From assembly GCF_015594925.2 (NCBI RefSeq), contig NZ_CP087590.1, positions 1,488,001-1,552,000 of the forward strand: a stretch of 64,000 bases of DNA. Reading direction: 5' to 3'. Positions 1 through 8,699 of this stretch are shown one piece after another; within the stretch, counting starts at the first letter, position 1; each line of letters begins with the position of its first letter. Made by a program: the position numbers and the translations under genes. The notes under the pieces were generated by a model. The model saw nothing but the letters and a program-made list of their open reading frames with translations, did no database searches and was not told where the DNA came from. The stretch is from Vibrio sp. VB16. Lineage in GTDB: Bacteria; Pseudomonadota; Gammaproteobacteria; Enterobacterales; Vibrionaceae.

Positions 1-312
1 GCTGTTTTTCCATCGGTGAGCTATAGGTCACAAAATTATAACATTTATCCAGTCGGGTTTAATGTTAACTACGTAGGTACTATATACCAGCCTACTTTCC
101 TTATAAACCAATAAATCATTGTAATATAACGATATAAACCCACGATAATTTTCTCCTTGCGTATTAATACGTAATACTAAAGTCGAACTTAAATGTGTAA
201 ATGTTAATTGGATGCGTGTTCACGCCGATTTCATTATGTGTCGAATATGTCCATTGTTACCCCGTGTGCTTACTGGCGTAAGTATCGGTAAAATAACAAA
301 GGACGTAAAAAA
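1..312. other. Non-coding leader upstream of TRAP operon
   Basis: This AT-rich stretch precedes the first gene and holds no open frame that I can support on either strand. It probably carries the promoter of the TRAP operon. I looked for a sigma-54 element and for a CRP-type inverted repeat and saw no good match. The ribosome-binding region of the first gene (AAAGGACGTAAAAAA before ATG) lies at its right edge. Confidence 0.5.
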
Positions 313-1413
313 ATGAGCCTAATTTCGAAATCAGTGAAACGAGTCTTTACAGGGACGATGGTTGTCGCTGCAGTATGTACATCGCTAATGGCGACGAGTG
401 CGACTGCCGCTGACAAAGTGTATCGATTAAAATTAGCAGAAACATGGGGACCGAACTTCCCAGTATTTGGTGATGCAACGAAGAATATGGCGGCAATGGC
501 AGAAAAAATGTCAAATGGTCGGCTAGTGATTCGCATCGACTCTGCCAACAAACACAAAGCACCGCTTGGTGTATTTGATATGGTTAAATCTGGACAGTAC
601 GATATGGGGCACTCGGGCTCATACTATTGGAAAGGTAAAGTACCCAATACATTGTATTTTACGTCGATGCCATTTGGTATGACGCCTGCAGAGCAGTACG
701 CGTGGTTTTATCACGGCGGTGGTATGGAGTTAATGGATAAGGTTTACGCACCTCACAACCTGCTTTCATTCCCTGGTGGTAACACGGATATACAGATGGG
801 TGGTTGGTTCCAAAAAGAGATCAATAGCGTTGATGACCTAAAAGGGTTGAAAATGCGTATACCTGGATTCGCAGGTGAAGTATTGGCTGAACTGGGTGCA
901 AAACCAACTAATATTGCGCCTGGAGAGCTATATACATCGTTAGAGCGTCGCACAATTGATGCATTAGAGTGGGTTGGTCCTTCGTTAGATCTTCGTATGG
1001 GCTTCCACAAAATTGCACCTTATTACTATACAGGTTGGCATGAGCCGGGTTCTGAACTGCAGTTCTTAGTGAATAAGCGTACTTATGAGAAGTTACCAGA
1101 AGATTTACGCGAAATTTTAAGAATAGCAATGCGCACCGCTGCTTATGACATGTACACACAGGCAACGCATGAAAGTGGTAAGAATTGGGTATCAATGAAG
1201 ACTGAATATCCTAACGTTCAAGTGAAGGATTTCCCACCTGCAGTAATGAAAGCATTACGCGAAGCAAATGATAAATTACTTGCCGAGCATGCAGCTAAAG
1301 ACCCACTAACGAAAGAGATTCAAGATTCTCAAGCGTCTTACTTAAAACAAGTACGTTCATGGACCAATATTTCCCATCGAGCCTACCTAAACAGCCAAGC
1401 TGAGTCTGAATAA
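313..1413 (+). CDS. TRAP transporter substrate-binding protein, DctP family
   Basis: Periplasmic solute receptor of a tripartite ATP-independent periplasmic transporter, delivering an organic acid-type ligand to the DctQM permease encoded downstream. The 366-residue product starts with a Sec signal peptide ending near residue 33 (TSATAA). The mature part has the DctP fold signature around residues 175-225: DLKGLKMRIPG, a Pro/Gly-rich stretch, then ERRTIDALEWVGPSLD, where the conserved Arg and the Trp/Gly loop normally contact the ligand carboxylate. The EWVGPSLD loop and overall length resemble the TakP-like group that binds 2-oxo acids, but the exact ligand cannot be read from sequence. An AAAGGA Shine-Dalgarno lies about 10 bases before ATG. 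The permease genes follow after 129 bases containing a strong hairpin. Confidence 0.93.
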   Translation: MSLISKSVKRVFTGTMVVAAVCTSLMATSATAADKVYRLKLAETWGPNFPVFGDATKNMAAMAEKMSNGRLVIRIDSANKHKAPLGVFDMVKSGQYDMGHSGSYYWKGKVPNTLYFTSMPFGMTPAEQYAWFYHGGGMELMDKVYAPHNLLSFPGGNTDIQMGGWFQKEINSVDDLKGLKMRIPGFAGEVLAELGAKPTNIAPGELYTSLERRTIDALEWVGPSLDLRMGFHKIAPYYYTGWHEPGSELQFLVNKRTYEKLPEDLREILRIAMRTAAYDMYTQATHESGKNWVSMKTEYPNVQVKDFPPAVMKALREANDKLLAEHAAKDPLTKEIQDSQASYLKQVRSWTNISHRAYLNSQAESE

Positions 1414-1489
1414 AGGCTAAATAGCAAAAAGGGCAAGAAAAATAACAACTTGCTCTAGAACCCTAAGAAGAAATCCATAATAATAACAA

Positions 1490-1509
1490 GCGCTGCCATA
1501 AGGCAGCGC
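1490..1509 (+). promoter_or_regulatory. Intra-operon GC-rich hairpin between dctP and dctQ
   Basis: GCGCTGCC-ATAA-GGCAGCGC is a perfect 8-bp stem with a 4-base loop, 33 bases upstream of the dctQ start. It is followed by AATAATTAAATT rather than a run of T, so it is not a standard intrinsic terminator. The usual role of such a hairpin after a binding-protein gene is to protect the upstream mRNA or cause partial termination, giving more binding protein than permease. That role is inferred here. Confidence 0.6.
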
Positions 1510-1542
1510 AATAATTAAATTATAAATTCCACGGAGTTCGGA

Positions 1543-2085
1543 ATGAGAAGTCTTATCAAGATGGAACAGTTGTTCAATCGTATAGGCGATCTATTAGGCT
1601 GGTTAGCCAGTATTTTATTTATCCTGCTTGTTATAAATGTTGTTTACGATGTCGTTATGCGTTATGCGTTCAACGATGTATCTATTGGTTTCCAAGAACT
1701 GGAATGGCACCTTTTTTCTGCCGTATTTTTACTTGGTGTCCCTTACGCGATTCGTACTGCGGGACATGTAAGAGTGGATATTTTTTACGAAAGACTATCC
1801 ACAAGAGCACAATCTATTATTGATCTGATAGGCACCCTTGTTTTTTTACTCCCTTTTTGTCTTTTAGTTGCTTGGTATGGTATCGATTTTGCCAAAGAAA
1901 GCTATGCGCTCGGTGAAACATCCGGTGACCCAGGTGGTCTAGCTTACCGTTGGGTTATTAAAGCACTCATACCACTTTCTTTTATGTTTATGGCACTCAG
2001 TGGCGTTGGTCTTTTACTCAATTCTATCAATAATATTATCAGCCCTAAAAGAGCTTTATTAGAGACAAAGAGGAACGAATCATGA
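1543..2085 (+). CDS. TRAP transporter small permease, DctQ family
   Basis: Small membrane subunit (180 residues, about four transmembrane helices) that pairs with DctM and orients the large permease for interaction with the binding protein. Hydrophobic segments are seen near residues 15-40, 55-75, 90-115 and 135-160. The conserved DctQ pattern is present: an early VxxRY motif (YDVVMRYAF), then a WHLFSAVFLLG segment and a GHVRVDIF segment. GGAG sits six bases before ATG. The 3' end overlaps the next gene by four bases (ATGA), indicating translational coupling. Confidence 0.92.
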   Translation: MRSLIKMEQLFNRIGDLLGWLASILFILLVINVVYDVVMRYAFNDVSIGFQELEWHLFSAVFLLGVPYAIRTAGHVRVDIFYERLSTRAQSIIDLIGTLVFLLPFCLLVAWYGIDFAKESYALGETSGDPGGLAYRWVIKALIPLSFMFMALSGVGLLLNSINNIISPKRALLETKRNES

Positions 2086-3365
2086 TCGGTATAGTGATGT
2101 TTTTTGTTGCTCTCTTGGCTTTGTTACTTGGTTTTCCTGTTGCCTTTACATTTGGTGGTATCGCTTTCCTATTTGGTACTTGGGCCGAGGGAATCGAGAT
2201 GTTTGCCTTCATGCCCTATCGAATACAGTCGATAATGGAGAATACCGTTCTGATGGCGGTCCCGTTGTTTGTATTCATGGGCTTAGTATTGCAAAAGACC
2301 AAATTGGCAGAGCAGTTATTAGAGTCTATGGGACGCCTGTTCGGGAATGTTCGTGGTGGTATAGCAATATCAACCGTTTTAGTAGGCGCATTGTTAGCCG
2401 CATCTACTGGAGTGGTAGGTGCATCTGTTGTGGCGATGGGGCTTATTTCTCTGCCAGTAATGCTTAAATATAATTATGATAAGGGCCTAGCGTGCGGAAC
2501 GATTTGTGCCTCAGGTACCTTAGGTCAGATTATTCCGCCTTCTATCGTTTTGATTCTATTGGGGGATGTGCTCGGTGTACCGGTCGGAGACCTTTTCCAA
2601 GCGGCAATATGGCCAGGTTTCGTACTAGTCGGTGCCTACATTATCTATATCCTTATATACGCTAAGCTTAATCCAGAAGCGACACAAACGATAGAAAGGG
2701 ATGAGTCGATATCACGCCAAGAAGAGGTCATTACTGCCCTTAAAGCGGTTATTCCTCCTCTTGCCCTCATTATTGTTGTTTTGGGGTCGATATTTGCAGG
2801 TATTGCGACACCAACAGAATCGGCGGCATTGGGTGGTACAGGGGCGATTGTTCTTGCGATTATTTATAAGCAATTTAGCTTCCGCATGGTTTATGAGGCA
2901 TCGAAAGAGACCGTAAAAGTAACCGCGATGGTGTTTGCTATTTTACTTGGTGCAACGGCCTTTTCTATGGCCTTCACCTATACCGGTGGCGACATACTTG
3001 TAGAAGAGTGGATGCTTGATTTGCCGGGAGAAAAATGGGGATTTTTAATCATTGTAATGCTCGTGATATTGGTTCTCGGGTTCTTTATCGATTTCGTTGA
3101 AATTTGCTTTATTATTGTCCCAATTATTGCACCTGTAGCGGAGCTTATGGGGATCAATATGGTTTGGTTTGCTATCTTGGTTGCGATGAACCTACAAACC
3201 TCCTTCCTTACACCACCATTTGGTTTTAGCCTATTTTACCTGAAAGGGGTTGCACCCAAAGGGGTGACGACAGCCGATATTTACCGAGGTGTATTGCCCT
3301 TTATTCTGATTCAAGTGGCGGTTTTAGTTAGCTTATTGGTTTTCCCTGGTTTTTATGGAATGTGA
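2082..3365 (+). CDS. TRAP transporter large permease, DctM family
   Basis: The 427-residue, roughly 11-12-helix permease that carries out ion-coupled import of the TRAP substrate. Family features include the Gly/Ala-rich segment LLAASTGVVGASVVAMGLISLPVM, a GTLGQIIPPSI motif (residues about 145-156), an ATPTESAALG motif near residue 240 and the C-terminal TSFLTPPFGFSLFYLKG segment. Length is normal for DctM. Translation is coupled to dctQ by the ATGA overlap, and the operon ends at a rho-independent terminator about 57 bases downstream. Confidence 0.95.
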   Translation: MIGIVMFFVALLALLLGFPVAFTFGGIAFLFGTWAEGIEMFAFMPYRIQSIMENTVLMAVPLFVFMGLVLQKTKLAEQLLESMGRLFGNVRGGIAISTVLVGALLAASTGVVGASVVAMGLISLPVMLKYNYDKGLACGTICASGTLGQIIPPSIVLILLGDVLGVPVGDLFQAAIWPGFVLVGAYIIYILIYAKLNPEATQTIERDESISRQEEVITALKAVIPPLALIIVVLGSIFAGIATPTESAALGGTGAIVLAIIYKQFSFRMVYEASKETVKVTAMVFAILLGATAFSMAFTYTGGDILVEEWMLDLPGEKWGFLIIVMLVILVLGFFIDFVEICFIIVPIIAPVAELMGINMVWFAILVAMNLQTSFLTPPFGFSLFYLKGVAPKGVTTADIYRGVLPFILIQVAVLVSLLVFPGFYGM

Positions 3366-3421
3366 TCGAATCCGAGGTTAATCCGTATTAATTACAAACT
3401 ATTAACATAAGTTGTTATGAT

Positions 3422-3453
3422 AAAACCGTTCGTTTTTGCGTACGGTTTTTTTA
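3422..3453 (+). terminator. Rho-independent terminator of the TRAP operon
   Basis: AAAACCGT and ACGGTTTT arms flank a 12-base loop and are followed by a T-rich tail. It separates the TRAP genes from the two-component pair that follows. Confidence 0.85.
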
Positions 3454-3487
3454 TTTGGTTCAAGCTCAGGTTATTTAGGGAAAAGAA

Positions 3488-4864
3488 ATGCCACTTAAAG
3501 CAAAATTAATCCTATTGACCCTCATTCCTTTGATTATAGTGAGCGCCAGTATCAGCTGGATATCTATCTATCAAGCCAAATCACTTGGTCAAAAAGAGAT
3601 CGAGATATTTCGTGATAACTTGATACAAGCTCGAGAGTCTGCTTTAAAAGACAGTATCGATATGGCAATCAGCGCTATTCTGCCAATATACGAAAATGCA
3701 TCATCTAGTGATCTCGTTGCACAAGAGCAGGTAAAAACAATCTTAGGCCAACTGAGTTACGGGAACGACGGATACTTTTTTGTTTACGATAGGAATGGAG
3801 TAAATTTAGTCCATCCCATGTTGCCAGAACTTGTTGGTAAAAACTTGATGGAGTTCCAAGACAATAACGGTGATTACCTAATTGAAGCGTTGTTGTTTCA
3901 AGCGCAAGCTGGTGGTGGCTTTCATCGGTATCTATGGCAAAAACCATCAACCAATGAAGTGGTAAAAAAACTAAGTTATGCCGCCTGGCTCGACAAGTGG
4001 GGATGGATGATCGGCACCGGACTCTATATTGAAGACATCAGCAATGAAGTGATGCAGATGCAAGATACGGTAAACAAAAATATCGAAACCACGTTTTTTT
4101 CGGTTATCTCAATATTGGCGGTTACGGTTGCCGTCATTATTGTACTGACCTTGGCTATCAATTTACATGAACATAGGTTAGCGGATAGAAACCTAAAAGA
4201 ACTGGCTCATAAAACAGTCATGTTTCAAGAGGATGAAAAGAAACACTTGGCACGGGAATTACATGATGGCATCAATCAATTACTGGTATCGAGTAAGTGT
4301 CACCTTGAGATTCTAGATAACAAACTGGATCACAGTGAAATGAGTGATGTGCTTAACCAACACATTGAGAAATCGCAAAGTTCATTGTCGATGGCGATCA
4401 ATGAAGTTCGTAGAATTTCACATAATCTTAGGCCCAGTGCACTAGATGATATTGGTTTAGAAGCCGCTTTGATGACATTGTTAAAGGATTTTAAATCCCA
4501 TTCTGAGATCGAAATTGAAACGCTCTTTGATACTCAAGACGGCAAGCTTAATTCTGAGATTGCGACGACGCTTTACCGGGTCACCCAAGAGTCGCTAACT
4601 AATATTGAAAAACACGCAAATGCTTCAAAAATCACAGTTATTTTGCATCAGATGGGTAACATGTTACAGCTGATGATTCGAGATGATGGGGTTGGATTTG
4701 ACGAAGTCGATGGTTTAGTTAAAAAAGGTATTGGTCTGCGAAATATGAGAGAAAGGGTAGAATTTATTGGCGGGGAGTTTGAGCTTTCAAGTGAACCGCA
4801 TTTAGGCACGGAGATCACTGTGTTGCTTAACTTGGATGGATTGATGGTATGGAAAAACCGATAA
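3488..4864 (+). CDS. Cache-domain sensor histidine kinase, NarL-type (HisKA_3)
   Basis: Membrane sensor kinase of 458 residues. A first transmembrane helix (about 7-27) leads into a periplasmic Cache domain. Its signature reads GYFFVYDRNGVNLVHP, then GGGFHRYLW and WGWMIGTGLYI. A second helix spans about 205-228. The cytoplasmic part has a HisKA_3 dimerisation box with the phospho-acceptor His259 (RELHDGINQLL) and a HATPase_c domain (N box near TQESLTNIEKHA, G boxes DDGVGFD and GIGLRNMRER). The AGGG Shine-Dalgarno precedes ATG. The gene overlaps the response regulator by 16 bases. Its position behind the TRAP operon suggests that it senses the TRAP substrate or a relative and controls the operon; that is inference. 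Confidence 0.9.
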   Translation: MPLKAKLILLTLIPLIIVSASISWISIYQAKSLGQKEIEIFRDNLIQARESALKDSIDMAISAILPIYENASSSDLVAQEQVKTILGQLSYGNDGYFFVYDRNGVNLVHPMLPELVGKNLMEFQDNNGDYLIEALLFQAQAGGGFHRYLWQKPSTNEVVKKLSYAAWLDKWGWMIGTGLYIEDISNEVMQMQDTVNKNIETTFFSVISILAVTVAVIIVLTLAINLHEHRLADRNLKELAHKTVMFQEDEKKHLARELHDGINQLLVSSKCHLEILDNKLDHSEMSDVLNQHIEKSQSSLSMAINEVRRISHNLRPSALDDIGLEAALMTLLKDFKSHSEIEIETLFDTQDGKLNSEIATTLYRVTQESLTNIEKHANASKITVILHQMGNMLQLMIRDDGVGFDEVDGLVKKGIGLRNMRERVEFIGGEFELSSEPHLGTEITVLLNLDGLMVWKNR

Positions 4865-5487
4865 GAATTATCATTGTAGATGATCATCAAGTTGTATTAG
4901 AAGGCTTTATGGCCAGACTAGAGATTGAGCCTGAAATCCAAGTTGTGGCAACGGCATCTAATGGATTGGAAGCGATAGATTCAGTCAAGGAGCATCAACC
5001 TGATGTGGTTCTAATGGACGTGAGTATGCCAATTATGAATGGTATTGACGCGACCAAATTAATAAAAGAAGAATTCCCCGATGTGAAGGTGTTGATGTTA
5101 ACCATGCACGACAACCGTGAATATATAATCAATGTCATGCAAGCTGGCGCGGTTGGGTACATGCTTAAAGAAATATCCGCTGAAAAAATGGTACAGGCTA
5201 TCAAGACGGTTAACTTGGGTTCAACCTACTTCTGTGAATCGACAACGCAAACGCTGTTTGCTGAAGCGGTTATACCGGCCGCTAAAAAGGCAAACCCCCT
5301 AAGTCGTCGAGAGGAAGCGGTATTAAAACTCGTCGCGCAGGGCAGTAGTAGTAAAAAGATAGCGAGTCTTTTGAATATTAGTTACCGAACCGTCGAAACT
5401 CACAGGCAAAACATAAAACATAAATTGAATGTGCATTCTACTGCTGAGCTCGCTAAATACGCAGTTGAAACTGGATTGCTAAATTGA
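4849..5487 (+). CDS. NarL/FixJ-family response regulator
   Basis: A 212-residue cytoplasmic regulator. The receiver domain (about 1-120) has the acidic pair near residues 10-12 (IIVDDHQ), the phospho-acceptor Asp57 (VVLMDVSMPI), a Thr in MLTMHD and the conserved Lys in YMLKE. The C-terminal LuxR-type helix-turn-helix runs from about 150 to 207 (LSRREEAVLKLVAQGSSSKKIA, then SYRTVETHRQNIKHKLNV). It overlaps the kinase gene by 16 bases, so the two form a coupled two-component system. Likely targets are the upstream TRAP operon or itself; no binding site was identified. Confidence 0.92.
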   Translation: MEKPIRIIIVDDHQVVLEGFMARLEIEPEIQVVATASNGLEAIDSVKEHQPDVVLMDVSMPIMNGIDATKLIKEEFPDVKVLMLTMHDNREYIINVMQAGAVGYMLKEISAEKMVQAIKTVNLGSTYFCESTTQTLFAEAVIPAAKKANPLSRREEAVLKLVAQGSSSKKIASLLNISYRTVETHRQNIKHKLNVHSTAELAKYAVETGLLN

Positions 5488-5616
5488 CAAACTAAACGTT
5501 AACACTATCTCTTATCAAGCCAGGTAAGTGCGTGCTTAGTACTAATTTTGATGGTTGTTCCATAATACCCATATTGCTGGTCAGTTAATTGCCTAGATTG
5601 GTATTAAAAGGTAGGC

Positions 5617-5647
5617 AAAAAAAACCGTCCCTGATCGGGGACGGTTC
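5617..5647 (-). terminator. Rho-independent terminator of aspC
   Basis: On the minus strand CCGTCCCC and GGGACGG arms are followed by a run of eight T. It lies 27 bases beyond the aspC stop. The stem would also form in the plus-strand transcript coming from the response regulator, but without a T tract there. Confidence 0.85.
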
Positions 5648-5673
5648 ATTTAAAGTATGGGGTTAATGCGGCG

Positions 5674-6864
5674 TTATAGAACGGCGGCGATGCCTTTACA
5701 AAGCGGTCCCATGTTCGCTTTGGTCATGCCTGCAACACTGACACGACCAGAACCTACAATGTAGATAGAGAACTCTTGCTTTAAACGTTCTACCTGACCT
5801 TTATTTAGACCAGAGAAAGAGAACATGCCATTTTGACGTTCGATAAAACTGAAATCGCTCGTCACGCCTTCTGCTTTGAGTGTTTCTACAAACAGCGTGC
5901 GCATCTCTTGAATACGATCGCGCATTTCTGCGACTTCTAATTCCCATTCTGCTCTTAGCTCAGGATTATTCAGGATATAAGTGACAACCGCTGAACCGTG
6001 GGCTGGTGGGTTAGAATAAATCGATCGAATAATGGCCTTAATTTGAGAAAATGCAGTTGCTGCCACTTCATCAGATTCGGCAACAATTGTAAACGCACCA
6101 ACTCGTTCGTTATAAAGCCCAAAGTTTTTAGAGAAAGAGCTCGCAACTAACATTTCTTTATTAAATTTAGCAAAAGTACGCAGACCTGATGCATCCTCTT
6201 CCACGCCTTTTGCAAAACCTTGGTAAGCGAAGTCAAATAAAGGAACCAGTTTCTTGTCAGCACACAGTTTAGCAAGTTGCTCCCACTCTTCTGCAGTTGG
6301 GTCGATACCGGTAGGGTTATGACAACAGCCGTGTAGTAGAACAATATCCCCTTCGCTAGCATGAGAGAGGTCAGCGACCATTGCGGAGAAATCTTTCTCT
6401 TTTAACGCCGCGTTATAATAACTGTATTGAACGGTTTCTAAACCTGCAGCGGTAAACACGCTATTGTGGTTCGCCCAAGTAGGGTTGCTTATCCAAATCT
6501 TAGGCGAACCTAATTGACGCTTAATGAATTCGCCTGCCAGACGTAATGCTCCAGTACCACCAGGGGCCTGGGCCGTTTTCGCTCGCTTAGTCGAGACTAT
6601 CTCTGCGTCAACACCAAACAGGAGTTTTTGAACGGCTAGACCGTATTCTGCAGTACCTTCAATGGTGAGGTAAGATTTTGTTTTTTCAGATTCTAGAATG
6701 GCTGCTTCAGCTTTCTTTACGGTAGCAAGTACAGGGGTCGTTCCTTGCTCATCCTTATAAATACCAGCACCTAGGTTGATTTTTTTAGGGTTGGTGTCTT
6801 TTTTAAATAGCTCTGTTAGGCCAAGAATAGGGTCGGCCGGAGCCGCAGCAACTTTCTCAAACAT
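5674..6864 (-). CDS. aspC: Aspartate aminotransferase (class I aromatic/aspartate)
   Basis: PLP enzyme interconverting aspartate plus 2-oxoglutarate with oxaloacetate plus glutamate; it also serves in aromatic amino-acid transamination. The protein aligns by eye along its whole length with E. coli AspC: MFEKVAAAPADPILGL at the N-terminus, the HGCCHNPTGIDPT segment, the DFAYQGFAKG segment and the PLP lysine Lys246 in SSFSKNFGLYNERVG. The start was set at the internal ATG giving 396 residues, because family members begin MFE at this point and a GGA lies about 10 bases upstream. An in-frame ATG three codons earlier (6873) is possible. The gene is monocistronic, with its own terminator. Confidence 0.96.
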   Translation of the reverse strand: MFEKVAAAPADPILGLTELFKKDTNPKKINLGAGIYKDEQGTTPVLATVKKAEAAILESEKTKSYLTIEGTAEYGLAVQKLLFGVDAEIVSTKRAKTAQAPGGTGALRLAGEFIKRQLGSPKIWISNPTWANHNSVFTAAGLETVQYSYYNAALKEKDFSAMVADLSHASEGDIVLLHGCCHNPTGIDPTAEEWEQLAKLCADKKLVPLFDFAYQGFAKGVEEDASGLRTFAKFNKEMLVASSFSKNFGLYNERVGAFTIVAESDEVAATAFSQIKAIIRSIYSNPPAHGSAVVTYILNNPELRAEWELEVAEMRDRIQEMRTLFVETLKAEGVTSDFSFIERQNGMFSFSGLNKGQVERLKQEFSIYIVGSGRVSVAGMTKANMGPLCKGIAAVL

Positions 6865-7076
6865 AATCTTCATCCGTGTTAATTAGTAGTGGGTTATTTT
6901 ATTTATACCTGTATGAATGAAAACTGACAACAGTAAAAAAGAAGAAAAACCTAAATAAAGTTAATTTGGATGAATTTAATGATTTAAGTCAGCCTATTTA
7001 GCACTTTAAACAGTAAAAATCCTAAATTCAGCTGAACTTGTTGAATGTTGTTGTTCATAAAATATGCATAAAAGTA

Positions 7077-8522
7077 TTATTGGTTTTTATCTTTAAAACG
7101 TGCGGCAATCTTAACGAACTCAGATTCTACCGACAAGAAGGCTTCCACTACGAGCGGGTCAAAGTGACTGCCTGAGCCCTCCAGTATGATAGATTTCGCT
7201 TTTTCATGACTAAAAGCTGGCTTATAGACTCTTTTCGAGATTAACGCGTCATAAACATCAGCCAAAGCCATTAACCGTCCAGAGATTGGGATGTTGCTGC
7301 CTGATAACTGTTTTGGATACCCAGAACCGTCCCATTTTTCATGGTGGGTCAATGATATCTCTTTGGCCACATTTAAGAATGAGCATGGCCCTAATTGCTC
7401 TTCGGCAAAGGAGAGGGCATCCGCACCAATTTGCGGGTGCTGCTTCATTATTTCAAACTCTTCTTCGGTGAGTTTTCCGGGTTTGAGCAATACGTTGTCA
7501 GGAATGCCAACTTTACCCATGTCGTGCAGCGGCGCTGATTTGTGAAGAATGTCAATATACGAGGCAGACAACGTTTCAGAATGCAAAGGGTGTGAAGATA
7601 GGTTTTGGGCCAATGCTTTCACGTACTGCTGTGTTCTGAGGATATGTGCGCCAGTTTCATTGTCGCGCGTTTCAGCCAATGCGGATAAACTTACAATGGC
7701 GATGTCGCGGGTGTTTTCTACTTCTGCTCTAGAAGAGTGAAGAGAGTCGAGCATATCATTGGTTAACGACGCGACTGACCCCAACTCATCGTTATCGAAT
7801 ATAGGCACACGAATATCAACTTCTCCAGCGCTTACTTTCTCTAACGCGAGTTCCTGAGAGTCGAATAATTGTTTTAACAGTTTTGTCCACAGGACGATAA
7901 TAGTTGCGCCGTATGCCATAAGAACGAACGAAACGTAGATAAACTCCTTTAGTACGCTAATTCGACCGGAGCCATCTAAAAGCCGTTCAGGGTTATGTTC
8001 AAGCCAATAGATATCTTTAACTTCAATCATGGTCAGAGATGCAATTGTTGCAATAAGAAGCAACGAAAATAGAGAGATCATCTGCGTGACGATGGAGCGA
8101 CGTTCGCCAGTTAAAGAGGTTAGAAATTGGTCACTTGCCACGTGTCGATTTTTTTCCAGAAGCTCCAATATAGTGCCAGATAGAAAACCAAACAATGCCA
8201 TACCAAAGATGACTTTCAAATTGCTGTCGTAAGGGAATTCATAGCTCAGGTTGTAGAACCCTGCTAGCGGGAGACTGAATGCAAAAAAGAGCAGTGTGTC
8301 TAATTTAGAAAGCTGTCCATTGAATGGAAAAAAACCACGTGTAGATAATATATGACGGGTGACGAACATGGCAAAAAAGGTAATGGCGACATGCGACCCT
8401 ATCTCGACTGCAGACAATGTTTCTAGCATCGGACAAACTCGGCCACCGTACGTACCGAAAATGATGCCAGCGATTAAATAATTCATTAAGGTATTAGTGA
8501 ATTGATACTTCGGTTGATACAT
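7077..8522 (-). CDS. Membrane-bound HAMP/HD-GYP c-di-GMP phosphodiesterase
   Basis: Predicted c-di-GMP phosphodiesterase of 481 residues. The N-terminal half holds about six hydrophobic helices (roughly 11-33, 41-60, 73-91, 103-119, 146-166, 190-213) and no large periplasmic domain. A HAMP-like linker follows at about 225-270 (VSAGEVDIRVPIFDNDELG). The HD-GYP domain occupies about 275-470 with intact HD (HDMGKVGIPDNVLLKPG) and GYP (HHEKWDGSGYP) motifs, so metal binding and catalysis should be retained. The membrane part may sense a membrane or small-molecule signal, and no ligand can be inferred. No neighbour is clearly linked, and I see no terminator directly downstream. Confidence 0.9.
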   Translation of the reverse strand: MYQPKYQFTNTLMNYLIAGIIFGTYGGRVCPMLETLSAVEIGSHVAITFFAMFVTRHILSTRGFFPFNGQLSKLDTLLFFAFSLPLAGFYNLSYEFPYDSNLKVIFGMALFGFLSGTILELLEKNRHVASDQFLTSLTGERRSIVTQMISLFSLLLIATIASLTMIEVKDIYWLEHNPERLLDGSGRISVLKEFIYVSFVLMAYGATIIVLWTKLLKQLFDSQELALEKVSAGEVDIRVPIFDNDELGSVASLTNDMLDSLHSSRAEVENTRDIAIVSLSALAETRDNETGAHILRTQQYVKALAQNLSSHPLHSETLSASYIDILHKSAPLHDMGKVGIPDNVLLKPGKLTEEEFEIMKQHPQIGADALSFAEEQLGPCSFLNVAKEISLTHHEKWDGSGYPKQLSGSNIPISGRLMALADVYDALISKRVYKPAFSHEKAKSIILEGSGSHFDPLVVEAFLSVESEFVKIAARFKDKNQ

Positions 8523-8618
8523 GGCCTGTCCCTAGAATGTCACCGGCAGTTATCTCAATTGATAAGACCTAATGGCCAACCAGTTTATTTCATGCTGATA
8601 AAAATGGAACGAAAATCA

Positions 8619-8647
8619 TAAAAAAAGCCGCCTAAATTGGGCGGCTC
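8619..8647 (-). terminator. Rho-independent terminator of asnS
   Basis: On the minus strand GAGCCGCCC and GGCGGCTTT arms surround a short AT loop and are followed by seven T. The structure lies about 55 bases beyond the asnS stop codon. Confidence 0.85.
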
Positions 8648-8699
8648 TTAGCATTTTTCAAATAACGCTTTGCTGATTTAACGAAGCAAAAGACAGCGT

